The notes: generated from the letters alone by a model not told the origin. A stretch of DNA of 64,000 bases from Pseudomonas iranensis (GCF_014268585.2 NZ_CP077092.1:3100001-3164000), one strand, 5' to 3'. Positions 27,462 through 36,282 are shown, counted from the stretch's first letter. Translations and numbers: made by a program.

Positions 27462-28367
27462 ATGACAAAAAATGCCTATTCGATCCGCGTGCTGGAGTAT
27501 GCCTTCGCGTTGAACTGCCCAGAAAGCGCCGTGATTTATGGCGCTCACAACGAGGGCATCCGTAAGCTTCCCTATGCCTATGTACTGATCCAGGGGCAGG
27601 GCCATAACATCATGGTTGATGTGGGTTACAACCACGCTGAGTATGGCGGCTTTCTGGCTGATAAATTTGGAGTCATCAATTGGCAGCCACCTCATGCGGT
27701 ATTGGCCGAGTGTGACCTGACGCCTGAAGACATTGACGTCGTGATCCTCACGCACGCTCATTTTGATCACATGGGCAACATCCAAGCTTTCCCTAATGCG
27801 AAGTTCTATATACAAGAACGGGAGATTTCGAACTGGATATCGGCCATGGCACAACCTGCGCACATGCAGTGGGCGATGCTGGGCACCGATCCGTCGGATG
27901 TGCTGCGCGTGGCCGACCTGGCTAGACAGGGGCGATTGGTGTGTCTCAAAGGAGAGGTTGAAGACCTTCTGCCGGGTATTGACGTTCATACAGCCTTCAA
28001 TACGCATACGGATGGCTGCATGTGGGTCAAAGTCCGTAATGACCTTGCGCGTGACAGCCAGAACGTTTGGGTTCTCGCAGGAGACCTGGTGTACTCCTAC
28101 AAAAACCTTCTTGATGATCCAAAGATAGTAGGCGGGGAAGTGGAAGGCGACTTGAGGCTTAGGCCAGTAGGGCTTGCGATGGGGAGTATGGTCAACCTGA
28201 TCCACAGCTCTGATGAGATGCTCAAGCATGTGGGATACCAGATCAAGCGCTTGATCCCAGTGCACGAACAATTACTGCCTCAAGTGTTCCCAAGTCGAAT
28301 CACAGAAGCTGGGCTTCAGCTTATTGAAGTTAGCCTAGCGGATGATGATTTCTCCAGAGTCTGCTGA
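27462..28367 (+). CDS. Metallo-beta-lactamase fold hydrolase, N-acyl-homoserine lactonase-like
   Basis: A 301-residue MBL-fold enzyme with the metal motif LTHAHFDHMGN (His98, His100, Asp102, His103), a further THTDGCMWV and a C-terminal His in LIPVHEQ. The YVLIQGQGHNIMVDVGY start resembles lactonases of the AHL-lactonase class. In a catabolic operon it more likely opens a lactone or hydrolyses a thioester intermediate than destroys quorum signals, although either fits. The ATG at 27462 is preceded by AAGGA. It is the last gene of the plus-strand run. Confidence 0.85.
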   Translation: MTKNAYSIRVLEYAFALNCPESAVIYGAHNEGIRKLPYAYVLIQGQGHNIMVDVGYNHAEYGGFLADKFGVINWQPPHAVLAECDLTPEDIDVVILTHAHFDHMGNIQAFPNAKFYIQEREISNWISAMAQPAHMQWAMLGTDPSDVLRVADLARQGRLVCLKGEVEDLLPGIDVHTAFNTHTDGCMWVKVRNDLARDSQNVWVLAGDLVYSYKNLLDDPKIVGGEVEGDLRLRPVGLAMGSMVNLIHSSDEMLKHVGYQIKRLIPVHEQLLPQVFPSRITEAGLQLIEVSLADDDFSRVC

Positions 28368-28373
28368 GCAACG

Positions 28374-28407
28374 AAAAAACCATCGTTGTCCCTGAGGACA
28401 ACGATGG
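28374..28407 (-). terminator. Terminator for the minus-strand MDR gene
   Basis: Perfect 12-bp stem CCATCGTTGTCC (28380-28391) / GGACAACGATGG (28396-28407) with a 4-base loop. Read on the minus strand it is followed by TTTTTT, so it ends the 29470-28478 transcript. It may also stop readthrough from the plus strand. Confidence 0.85.
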
Positions 28408-28477
28408 CTATGCCAATCAGCAGCGTAGAAGGAGGGACTACTTTGCTGACGCAATCAAAAGTGAGTCAGGCAAAAAA

Positions 28478-29470
28478 TCAACCGACGGAAACTACGATTT
28501 TGCCGATCTGAGCGTTGGATTCCATGTGGCGATGAGCATCAGAAATCTGCGAGAACGGGAAGACCTTGTCGATGACAGGCTTCAGTTTGCCTTCAGCCAG
28601 ACCTTGGTTAACGAACGCTTTAGCGCGAGCCAATTTTTCAGCGTCAGTAGTAATCTCGAACAGCTCATAACCACGAATGGTCAAATGCTTGCCCAAAATC
28701 TCGAACACCGGTACTGGAATGTCGCGGTGATCCAGTGCTCCGTATTGGAAGAAGAAGCCTTGGGGTGCGAGCGACTGGATAAGCTTGGTAGCCTCTGGCC
28801 CACCCACCGGATCGAAGGCGATTTGAGCGCCCTTGCCTTCGGTGATTCGTGCGATCTCGGCAACAACGTCCTGCTCTTGGGTGGCAATCACGTGCTTGGC
28901 GCCGGCATCGAGAAGTGCTTGACGCTTCGCGTTGGTACGGGTGAGGGCGATTGGAGTCGCGCCGAGCATATTGGCAATTTGAATCGCTGCAAGACCGACA
29001 CTGCTTGATGCAGCAGGAACCAACACGGTATCACCGGCTTGCAAGTTGCCGTATTCGACCAGAGCGCCATAAGCGGTGACGAACATCATCCAACTGGCAG
29101 CGGCTTCTTCAAACGACAGGTTGGTGGGGTGTTTCACCACCGCGTGGACTGGAGCATTTACAACTTCGCCGTACATACCGTAATCGGCGAACGAGAACGC
29201 GGGGACTACGCTCACGATATCGCCTACAGCGAAATCGGTCACGCCATCGCCCACCGCCCGGATAATGCCAGCGGCTTCGTAGCCAAGCTGTGCTGGATAG
29301 ACAGGGTCAATCACGTATTGACCGGTGCGGTACATGATTTCAGCACGGTTCAGGCCCAGAGCTTTAACTTCGATCTGGACTTCGCCCGTAGCAGGCGGGT
29401 TTACGACGACTTCATCAATCTGCAGAACGTCTGCGTCGCCGGTACGATGGAAGCGGACAGCTTTAGTCAT
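28478..29470 (-). CDS. MDR-family zinc-type alcohol dehydrogenase-like/quinone reductase
   Basis: A 330-residue medium-chain reductase: ALGLNRAEIMYRTGQYV and LGYEAAGIIRAVGDG in the GroES-like part, and VLVPAASSSVGLAAIQIANMLGA (about 145-168) in the nucleotide-binding part. Catalytic and structural zinc ligands are absent, so an NADPH-dependent enone/quinone reductase is the likely activity. A GAGG sequence precedes the ATG. It is transcribed convergently to the lactonase-like gene and separately from it. It is only distantly similar to the MDR at 19137. Confidence 0.9.
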   Translation of the reverse strand: MTKAVRFHRTGDADVLQIDEVVVNPPATGEVQIEVKALGLNRAEIMYRTGQYVIDPVYPAQLGYEAAGIIRAVGDGVTDFAVGDIVSVVPAFSFADYGMYGEVVNAPVHAVVKHPTNLSFEEAAASWMMFVTAYGALVEYGNLQAGDTVLVPAASSSVGLAAIQIANMLGATPIALTRTNAKRQALLDAGAKHVIATQEQDVVAEIARITEGKGAQIAFDPVGGPEATKLIQSLAPQGFFFQYGALDHRDIPVPVFEILGKHLTIRGYELFEITTDAEKLARAKAFVNQGLAEGKLKPVIDKVFPFSQISDAHRHMESNAQIGKIVVSVG

Positions 29471-29750
29471 GGTAGCCTCGTTAAGGTTGAGGTGAATTAG
29501 TTAACTCGACTGGGAAATCCTAACAAATGGTTCGCTGTGGATAGATAGTCGAAAGGGTCATAGATTGGTATTGCATTGGCAACAATTAGATAAGCTCCCA
29601 GCTTGGACAGTTCGAGCAAGGGTTTTTGAATCCCTGCGCGGTATGCAGCTATCTTCACTGACGAAGTAGCGAGGGCGCCCCGGAGGATGCGCCCCCTATG
29701 GCCTTCAGCCCTTCCTGTATTAGCTGGGTTGGGGCGCCGATCATGTTTCA
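29471..29750. other. Intergenic stretch upstream of the minus-strand MDR gene
   Basis: About 280 bases between the MDR start and the hairpin at 29761. It must hold the MDR promoter. I see no credible gene or repeat in it. Confidence 0.4.
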
Positions 29751-29752
29751 AC

Positions 29753-29783
29753 TAAACAAAACCGAGCCCTTACAGGGCTCGGT
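29753..29783 (-). terminator. Terminator for the exported metallo-hydrolase gene
   Basis: Perfect 10-bp stem ACCGAGCCCT (29761-29770) / AGGGCTCGGT (29774-29783) with a 3-base loop, followed on the minus strand by TTTTGTTT. It lies 7 bases past the stop of the 30780-29791 gene. Confidence 0.85.
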
Positions 29784-29790
29784 GCTTGAA

Positions 29791-30780
29791 TCACTTTTCA
29801 GAATTGATTGGGTTACGGTATTCCGCAGGGATCCAGCTGTAGCCTTCGGCTTCCTTGCGTACGTGACCCAGGCCAGGGAACGGGAGGTGGGCAGCTGCTA
29901 CAAGCCACCGTCCGTCAACGGCTTTTGCTAACAATCGCTGACGCGAGGCGATGGCAGCTTTCGGATCCACATCAACTGCAATAGTGACCTCGGGATGAGC
30001 AAGTTGAACCGAGTGGACGTGCACGATATCACCCCAAACCAACATCTTTTTCCCCGCTGAGCTCACCAGATAAGAGGTATGACCCGGAGTATGGCCATGA
30101 GATGATAGGGCCTCTACGCCGGGCACGATAGAAGCACCGTCTTCAAAAGTCTTGAAGCGCCCGGTTGCCAAATATGGCGCCATAGCATCCCGGGCCATTT
30201 TGAAGAAAGGGCGTTGGTCGACGGGCAAGCTTTTTTCTTGATTCACATCGAGCCAGTAATCGGCATCACCTTTGGCTGCCCATACCGTCGCATTCGGGAA
30301 GGCAGCTTTGCCGTCGGGAAGAGTCACACCGCAGGCGTGATCAGGATGCATGTGAGTGAGCAGCACTGCATTGACTTCTTCCGGAGCGAATCCCGCCGCG
30401 CGAATATTATCTACCATGCGGCCCATAGTCGGGCCGAAGCAATCTGAAGAACCTGAATCGATGAGAACGAGTTGATCGCCGATCTTTACCAAGAAGGCAT
30501 TTACCGCGGTCTGCACCATTGGGGAAGCTTTTTGATATTCATCAAAGATACGCTTATGAATATCCGCTTGGGACATGCCTGAAAGATGCTGAGGGTTTAG
30601 ATCTATGTATCCATCATATACAGCTGTAACAACAGCATCCCCTACTGCTTGGCGATAATACCCGGCTGCTTGTTCGTAGATGTTTTGTGGTGCAGCGTAA
30701 GCGATTGTAGCGGTTAAGCCCATAGAGCCGATCAAACCAATCATGGCTAATGACTTAAAAGAGTTTTTCAAAAGATTCAT
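29791..30780 (-). CDS. Exported metallo-beta-lactamase fold hydrolase
   Basis: A 329-residue MBL-fold protein with an N-terminal signal peptide (basic MNLLKNSFK, hydrophobic core, cleavage after TIAYA near residue 29), so it is periplasmic. The metal motif LLTHMHPDHACG has His143, His145, Asp147 and His148, with further ligands in SSHGHTPGH. The family includes periplasmic methyl parathion hydrolase-like and quorum-lactonase-like enzymes. GGAG is 7 bases before the ATG and its own terminator follows. It could open an extracytoplasmic lactone or ester before uptake, which is inference. Confidence 0.87.
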   Translation of the reverse strand: MNLLKNSFKSLAMIGLIGSMGLTATIAYAAPQNIYEQAAGYYRQAVGDAVVTAVYDGYIDLNPQHLSGMSQADIHKRIFDEYQKASPMVQTAVNAFLVKIGDQLVLIDSGSSDCFGPTMGRMVDNIRAAGFAPEEVNAVLLTHMHPDHACGVTLPDGKAAFPNATVWAAKGDADYWLDVNQEKSLPVDQRPFFKMARDAMAPYLATGRFKTFEDGASIVPGVEALSSHGHTPGHTSYLVSSAGKKMLVWGDIVHVHSVQLAHPEVTIAVDVDPKAAIASRQRLLAKAVDGRWLVAAAHLPFPGLGHVRKEAEGYSWIPAEYRNPINSEK

Positions 30781-31269
30781 TACTAAGCTCCAATGTTGGG
30801 CGTTTTGCCTGGAGCGATATTAGGCGTAAGAAATTATTTGATCTATCTCCGCTTTTGAAACAGATTAGGCGCGTGATTGTTACCAATATGTTTGTAAGAT
30901 TTTGTGCATTTTCCCCTTAGACCAATAGTCATATAGTTTTCGAAATGTGCCCTCACATTGCAAAACCCCGGTCTAGAGCAGGGCAAAAGAACAGATAGCC
31001 TGCCATCTTCCTTAGCCCCAACCACGCCACGAAGCCGAAGCACAGGGAGCGTTTGGTTACCGCGCGTTAAAAGCTCGGAGCTGCTCATCGATCTCGAATA
31101 ATGCTCCTCCACCCCAGGGCTGAATGGATGAGAGAAATTATCGTGGGGTACCTTACTATTTGGTTGGCGGGGGTCGAAAGCTTTTTTCAGGCAGGAGATG
31201 TGTTGAAGCGCATTCAAGCTTAACAACATGGAGTCGTGAGGCGCCTGCACGGAGCGCGGAGCCGTCGGT

Positions 31270-31533
31270 TGCTTGCAGACCCTCATGCGACCGAGGAGGA
31301 GGGTCACCCAGGTTTGGTAGTCCACGGCCCTTGGTGCTAAGTCAGCGTTGTAGTTGTTCATTCGGGTCTACCCCGATTCTCGAATACGCCGTTGAAGCAT
31401 CAAGGGAGTGCGCTCCTTGATTAGCCCGGCGCCGGTCAACATTGCCGGTAGGATTGAGGAGGCGGGTATTGCATAAGTCTGGGCAGGGGGCGAAGGTGGC
31501 GTAGGTCGAGAAGGTTTAATTGAAGACAAATGA
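31270..31533 (+). pseudogene. C-terminal remnant of a second FAS1-like/MaoC hydratase
   Basis: Translating the plus strand in two frames gives ATEEEGHPGLVVHGP, then SIKGVRSLISPAPVNIAGRIEE, VWAGGEGGVGREG. These align in order with EGYPGLVVHGPL, FAFKGVQPIISDQTVEIGGLVE and HIWAATSNGISQTG of the intact hydratase at 14349-15167. Internal stops and at least one frameshift show it is dead. The N-terminal half is not recognisable in 30781-31269, and nothing else in that stretch is convincing. It shows that a second, related hydratase once stood beside the exported hydrolase. Confidence 0.7.
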
Positions 31534-31879
31534 AATCAATTTTTTTGGTGAGGGCACACTCTATTCTCCACGACCAAATCGCTCCATGATTTGTTACGTT
31601 TATGACCGTCGGAGAAGAGGGTATGAGGCATTGGCTCTGGCAGGGGAAGTGGCGATGTCCTCCCCAAGAATCTAGTGCACATGCTTTGACTGATGTGGTA
31701 CGACATGAGGCTCATATTGACTGGTTGATTTAGTGGGCAGCATTAGCCCAGCTAGCAATCGATCTGCCGTGAGCGCCTAACTAAATCCTGCGAGCAGGCA
31801 AACGCCTGCATCTTTATATTCCTCTGGGCATGTTCACACCTTGAGTGAGCAGCCTCCACCTAACAGAAAGGAGGGTGCG
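31534..31879. other. Stretch between the hydratase remnant and the VOC gene
   Basis: AT-rich at first (poly-T at 31544), then unremarkable. No gene or repeat is supported. The VOC gene's promoter should lie here. Confidence 0.35.
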
Positions 31880-32269
31880 ATGATCGACCATCTAGACCAT
31901 CTCGTACTGACAACTATCGACGTTGAGGCATGCAAGGATTTCTACACGCGAATTATGGGTATGCGTGTGGAGACCTTCGGCGAGGGGCGGATCGCTTTCC
32001 ACTTCGGCGAACAAAAAATAAACGTTCATGTTCGAGGTCATGAGATTGAGCCGAAAGCACACCTTCCTGTTTCTGGGTCATTGGATCTCTGTTTCATCGC
32101 CAGCGAGCCTCTGGAGGAAGTGATCGCACATTTCGGCAAACAAGGTTGGCCGATCAAAGATGGGCCTGTACCGCGCACCGGGGCCACCGGGCCCATACGT
32201 TCGATTTACGTTCGTGACCCCGATCTAAATCTGATCGAGATCTCTGAAAACCTTGTTCAGGAAGAATGA
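31880..32269 (+). CDS. VOC-family (glyoxalase/bleomycin-resistance fold) protein
   Basis: A 129-residue vicinal-oxygen-chelate protein: MIDHLDHLVLTTIDVEACKDFY at the start (His metal ligand in DHLVLT), GRIAFHFGEQKINVH in the middle and IRSIYVRDPDLNLIEIS with the C-terminal Glu ligand. Members catalyse metal-dependent isomerisation, epimerisation (for example methylmalonyl-CoA epimerase) or ring cleavage. The ATG at 31880 is fixed by GGAGG at 31870-31874. The gene ends 13 bases inside the opposite-strand small gene at 32257-32478. Confidence 0.88.
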   Translation: MIDHLDHLVLTTIDVEACKDFYTRIMGMRVETFGEGRIAFHFGEQKINVHVRGHEIEPKAHLPVSGSLDLCFIASEPLEEVIAHFGKQGWPIKDGPVPRTGATGPIRSIYVRDPDLNLIEISENLVQEE

Positions 32270-32478
32270 CGGAGACGCATTATGGCATCTGTAATGGCTT
32301 GAGCATTCTTGTCCAGCGTCTCCATTGCCCCGATTGCGTTAGCGGCCAGATTCTCCGCTCCGTTATCAAGCAGCCACTTTGTCACCTCTTCAATGGCTGC
32401 GCATATTGCGTGTTGGTTGTGTAGCAGCAGCGTGAGGGCGTCTGCTGTGGCTACGTTCGCTATAGAGCTATCCGGCAT
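32257..32478 (-). CDS. Small helical protein of a three-member local family (copy 1)
   Basis: A 73-residue protein of unknown function, predicted all-helical. Its core LLHNQHAICAAIEEVTKW, then NAIGAMETLDKNAQAI, matches the pattern L-NQ-A--AA-EE---W, N--GA---LD-N in the proteins at 35817-36002 and 50551-50769. An AAGGA Shine-Dalgarno precedes the ATG. It overlaps the end of the convergent VOC gene. The family seems typical of Pseudomonas accessory regions; function unknown. Confidence 0.75.
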   Translation of the reverse strand: MPDSSIANVATADALTLLLHNQHAICAAIEEVTKWLLDNGAENLAANAIGAMETLDKNAQAITDAIMRLRHSS

Positions 32479-32645
32479 CGGTATCTTCCTTGATGATCTG
32501 GTGCGTAAATCGTAGCTGATCTAGCGCCTGCTCGATCTCTGCCTGAATCTATCCGCAAGGGGATGGCCCATCGGTTCTGGCACGACCTATGGTCTCAACC
32601 GCAGTGAGTACGTCGAAAATGCTTGCTCGCTATTGGCTCTGGTCT

Positions 32646-32984
32646 TCAGCGCTCCTTCAGTTGCTTCTCAAGCGTTTGATGTCCCCATACAGACAGCAGC
32701 GCAATAGGATCTGTGCCGAACCTGTCTCCTGAATCGAACGACCAACGCCGGCCATCTGGGCTTATGCACCCTTCACAGTAGTCGAGCTCATCACAATCGT
32801 TGAAGACCGTAATGCTCCACCCTTCGATCTTTACCATGAACATTCCGGCATAGAGCTCATCCCAAGTCTGAGCGCTTAGCATAATCATCACTCGTCGCCC
32901 GAAGACTGCATCGCGCAGTACCTGGCAAACATCCCTTGCTGTGAGTACAGGCATAGATTCGTCAGTGCAGTAGTTTGAAACCAT
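32646..32984 (-). CDS. Conserved Pseudomonas hypothetical protein (DUF7693-like)
   Basis: A 112-residue protein of no known activity. The sequence TARDVCQVLRDAVFGRRVM, VFNDCDELDYCEGCISPDG and RWSFDSGDRFGTDPIALLS resembles a small Pseudomonas family that I recall as DUF7693. Three Cys in DCDELDYCEGC could bind a metal. The start is uncertain: ATG at 32984 or at 32954 (MPVLTARDV, where the conserved part begins). It stands alone in a patchy region of small genes. Confidence 0.7.
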   Translation of the reverse strand: MVSNYCTDESMPVLTARDVCQVLRDAVFGRRVMIMLSAQTWDELYAGMFMVKIEGWSITVFNDCDELDYCEGCISPDGRRWSFDSGDRFGTDPIALLSVWGHQTLEKQLKER

Positions 32985-33147
32985 AAAAGAAACCAGCGGG
33001 TTTTGGTCGTTTCTTCAAAGGTACACTGGGAGCCATGACGCAGGTAGCCGGCACCGTTACCCTTCCTCAAAGCAGTGCTTGTACCGGCTGGTGTGATTTA
33101 AAGAAGTGGGGTATGTATCTCTGATCTCACAATGGCAGGAGGCCGAC

Positions 33148-33339
33148 ATGAGGTTGCAGAGCGATATCGATGCGCTAGCGGCGATCGAAGAAGACGCAAA
33201 AGCAATGCTAAAACGGATAGGGCTGCCCGACGATGCACACAAGCTTGAGGTAGTCATTGTCCTTCGACAGATCGTCGACCTGGCCACTTACATGGAGTCG
33301 GCTGATCGATTCATTGAGACGCCGATCATTGCTGGATGA
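33148..33339 (+). CDS. Small hypothetical protein, 63 residues
   Basis: A short helical acidic protein (LQSDIDALAAIEEDAKAMLKRIG, then VVIVLRQIVDLATYM). I chose ATG 33148 because AGGAGG lies 7 bases upstream; the open frame extends to 33106 without a comparable signal. No family recognised. The neighbouring 33340-33577 stretch holds nothing I can support except the start region of the next gene. Confidence 0.55.
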   Translation: MRLQSDIDALAAIEEDAKAMLKRIGLPDDAHKLEVVIVLRQIVDLATYMESADRFIETPIIAG

Positions 33340-33577
33340 GGTATCGCGGCAAACCACAGACGGTTAGCAACGATTCGTTTACGGCTGTTCCGTCTGTAGG
33401 TTCATATTTGGGACGGCATCCTAGGGCACAAGGCCGGGCTAATCGGAGCGCCACCATTTCCTTTAAGATCGACGCTTCATATCACATCGTCTATCCGTCG
33501 GAAGTAGGTAACCAGCTGTGTAGTCGCAACGGATTAGCTACGATCATTTGTTCTTCAAACGTTGGAAAGTGATCCCT

Positions 33578-34879
33578 ATGGAAGGCTCAGCTAACGCTCA
33601 GAACTCAGCGGGTGATATGTCGGACGAAGTGGTGACGAGAGACTCGCTTTTCGATCTGGCTTGGTCGACTCCAATGACCAAAATTAGCTCGCGATTCGGA
33701 GTCTCCTCCAGCTATCTCACGAAGGTCTTCGTCAGCCTGAATATTCCCAGGCCGCCTGTTGGCTACTGGGCGCAAGTCGCGGTAGGAAAAGCTAAGGCTC
33801 GCCCAGTCTTGCCTGATGCTCAACCTGGCGAACCCACGGTGTGGAACCGAAATGAAGCACCGCTTCAGGTTCAGCGACCGTCAGCGATCAAACAAAAGAG
33901 GGTGAATCGTACGGCGCCGCGAAATGCAGACGCGCAACCCCGAAGGCACCCACTTTTACTAAGCATTGAAGACCACTTCAAAAAAGTGCGGGAAAGCGAG
34001 AACGGCTACGATAGGCCTACCAAACGTGCGATGGCGGATTTGATAGTGAGCCGCAGTGGGCTCGCTCATGCAGTCAACTTCGCAAACCAGTTGTTTCTAG
34101 CGTTTATGAAAAAAGGCCTCACCGTTACCTTCACCGATCCTGCCGAGCGCATGAGCCGCGAACCAGTTGATCATAGGGACAACCCTTCATCGAGATATGT
34201 CTATCCCTCGCTTTGGCAGCCTCAACGTCCAACTGTGGTTCATGTTGGAAGCGTCGTTTTTGGTTTGTCCATTTACGAAATCAGCGAATACGTTGAAGTC
34301 AAAAGCGTAGACAAAAGATTAGTCCGGCTGGATTCACGTCCAGAGAGAAAACGCGTTGCCCCGTATCGAAACGAATGGGTAATGCGTGCCGACATGCCCA
34401 GCGGTCGACTGTGCCTTCAGGTTTATTCTCCCTACTACCGGGCGGAGTGGGTTCAGCGCTGGAAGGAAGACAAGCCTGGCGATCTGATCAATAAAATCCC
34501 GAGCATCGTGAAGCTTCTGATCGCTGAAGCTCCAGGGCTTGCCGAGAAAGTGAAGCTCGAACGGGAGAAAGCCGAACTCGAACGGCAAAAGCACCAACTG
34601 CAAATGGCGGAATGGAAAAGAAAGGAGGAGGAGAGACAGCACCTCAAGGTTATACAGGACAGCCGTGAGCAGCTCGAAGCCGCAATCCAGACGTGGGCAA
34701 AGGTGAATAGTGTTCGCGCATTCTTCGCCGATATCGAAAAATCAGCGCAGTGCCTCGATGATGTGGCGAGAGAGGCTGTCATGGAGCGGCTGGCCAACGC
34801 GAAGGAATTGATCGGCGACCTTGATGCGTTAAAACACTTCGCTGACTGGAAACCACCACTGCTTCAGGGCGGCGATTAG
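33578..34879 (+). CDS. Hypothetical protein with N-terminal helix-turn-helix-like domain and coiled coil
   Basis: A 433-residue protein. Residues about 20-70 read LFDLAWSTPMTKISSRFGVS, YLTKVFVSLNIPRPPVGYWA, then VGKAKARPVLP, a pattern I know from unclassified bacterial proteins that begin with a small helix-turn-helix followed by a P-P-GYWAK motif. The C-terminal third is a charged coiled coil rich in E, K, R and Q (EKAELERQKHQLQMAEWKRKEEER). No enzymatic motif is evident. The ATG at 33578 has GGAAAG upstream. It stands alone. The stretch to 35298 after it holds only a strong hairpin. Confidence 0.75.
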   Translation: MEGSANAQNSAGDMSDEVVTRDSLFDLAWSTPMTKISSRFGVSSSYLTKVFVSLNIPRPPVGYWAQVAVGKAKARPVLPDAQPGEPTVWNRNEAPLQVQRPSAIKQKRVNRTAPRNADAQPRRHPLLLSIEDHFKKVRESENGYDRPTKRAMADLIVSRSGLAHAVNFANQLFLAFMKKGLTVTFTDPAERMSREPVDHRDNPSSRYVYPSLWQPQRPTVVHVGSVVFGLSIYEISEYVEVKSVDKRLVRLDSRPERKRVAPYRNEWVMRADMPSGRLCLQVYSPYYRAEWVQRWKEDKPGDLINKIPSIVKLLIAEAPGLAEKVKLEREKAELERQKHQLQMAEWKRKEEERQHLKVIQDSREQLEAAIQTWAKVNSVRAFFADIEKSAQCLDDVAREAVMERLANAKELIGDLDALKHFADWKPPLLQGGD

Positions 34880-35117
34880 AACGCCCAGCCATCACAATGA
34901 GTGAGTGCGCGTGTTGTTAAAATCCGAGTGCTGAAGAATGCAATTGGGCTCAAATCGTGACGCTTGGATGTGCTACCAGCGCTTTTCCTGGCAAAGTCAT
35001 TCAGTTCCCAAGGCTTTTCTAGCGGGAATGTTTAGGTGTGGCGCCTCCCCAGCTTCTGACATCCCAACGCATTCAGCATGTCGGTGTCCGATTAATGCGC
35101 CCGAGCCTTGGTAAGCG

Positions 35118-35154
35118 GAGCGCGCAGGCGTGCGGGATGGACGCCCGCGCGCTC
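35118..35154. repeat. Strong GC-rich hairpin
   Basis: Arms GAGCGCGCAGGCGT (35118-35131) and ACGCCCGCGCGCTC (35141-35154) pair at 13 of 14 positions around a 9-base loop. There is no T tract, so it is not a standard terminator. It lies in a 420-base stretch (34880-35298) with no supported gene and may be a REP-like element or a relic. Confidence 0.5.
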
Positions 35155-35298
35155 GGCGCGCCGCATCCGACTCTAGACCGGGTTTTCAATCGCATGCAGT
35201 ACGAGCTCAGCAGATCGATTGAAATCGTCGAAAATCCAGCGACCTGAGACCCTTGGAGCCGATGCACCACTCAGCACTGGCACCGTTCTCCATCCAGG

Positions 35299-35797
35299 CT
35301 AGCGGCTATCCTCCCTGAAGGTCTGCGTACGCAGCCACGCTTCCACTTTTTGCCATCGGCCAACCCTGGGAAGCTGTGACGTCGCTGTATCTAGAGTCTC
35401 AAGCAGTCGCAGTCTTTCGGCTTGTGAGTGATACCAATTATTAAGCACGACGCTGCAATAAATGGACTCGCTAAGCGCACATCTCACGACCATATCCGCA
35501 GCAGCCATGTAGTGATCCGCCATGAAAAGGCCCCGTTCTTCAACAGACCAGCCGCGCTCCGCTAGCTCATCGGTCACGTCGATAATGCCAAGTTCACTAA
35601 AGTAGGCGGTGGGGTCAGGATAATGGATACCTGCCAACGACACACTTGGCCACGCCGGATTCCCTATCAAAATATGGAAGGAAATGCCATCCATCCGTTG
35701 TACTCTCAACGTGCGGAAAATTGATAGCGGCTTTGCCAGTTATGTAATGCTCAAGCGAAACGCGTTTGAGATCAAAATCGAAGAGCGGCTGACTCAT
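35299..35797 (-). pseudogene. Conserved Pseudomonas hypothetical gene broken by a frameshift
   Basis: Two overlapping minus-strand frames form one protein. The first begins MSQPLFDFDLKRVSLEHYITG at 35797 and runs to DRESGVAK. The second continues VSLAGIHYPDPTAYFSELG and ends near 35299. They join cleanly if one base is removed around 35640-35646 (AAG-TGTG), giving about 165 residues. The product looks like a Pseudomonas family of unknown function. It starts 20 bases downstream of the small gene 36002-35817 and was probably co-transcribed. A sequencing error or programmed shift is possible, but decay fits the region. Confidence 0.7.
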
Positions 35798-35816
35798 GGG
35801 AGCTTTTTAAGCCGGG

Positions 35817-36002
35817 CTAAACCCCGCTTGATGTGCCAGCATTCTCACCAATCGCCCACAGCGCGCCGCGAACGTTGTCCCCAACTTCAGCGTTCCCTTG
35901 GGCTTCGACATGGAGCGTTAACTCCATCAGCGCCGCCTCTAGGGCGAGCTGATTCTGATACATCCTTTCTAGCACGTCAGACAACGAGTATTCGCCTGCC
36001 AT
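35817..36002 (-). CDS. Small helical protein of the three-member local family (copy 2)
   Basis: A 61-residue protein with VLERMYQNQLALEAALMELT, NVRGALWAIGEN, matching the core of the copies at 32257-32478 and 50551-50769 but with a shorter C terminus. GGGAGAAG stands 3-10 bases before the ATG. It leads into the broken gene at 35797. Function unknown. Confidence 0.65.
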   Translation of the reverse strand: MAGEYSLSDVLERMYQNQLALEAALMELTLHVEAQGNAEVGDNVRGALWAIGENAGTSSGV

Positions 36003-36108
36003 TTGCTTCTCCCATCCGTGGAATCATTTGAGTTCAATGAGCGCCGTCCAGCGCTCCCGAACTCTCGTTTGTGTGGGCCTACGACGCCACGAAGTGAAAC
36101 AGTTTAAA

Positions 36109-36282
36109 TCAGAAGTCGTATTTCACCCCCAGCATCCCTTCATAGCTGTGGTTGTCGCCATCGAAGGACTTCTGGTAGCCCGCCGACACGAAGAAGGTCA
36201 CCTTCTTGTCGGCTTGGTAATCGACGCCCAGATTGGCTTCCCACCAACTCCCACCGATGTCGGATTCGAACGGCAGCGCCAT
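36109..36282 (-). pseudogene. Autotransporter beta-barrel C-terminal remnant
   Basis: The minus strand encodes LPFESDIGGSWWEANLGVDY, then KKVTFFVSAGYQKSFDG, SYEGMLGVKYDF, stop. The alternating strands and the final aromatic Phe are the hallmark of the last strands of an outer-membrane autotransporter barrel. No passenger domain or earlier strands are found upstream on this strand, so only about 55 residues survive. Confidence 0.65.

Noticed and set aside
30843..31361. 172-codon minus-strand frame
   Set aside because: It is antisense to the recognisable hydratase remnant on the plus strand, and its own sequence shows no family features.
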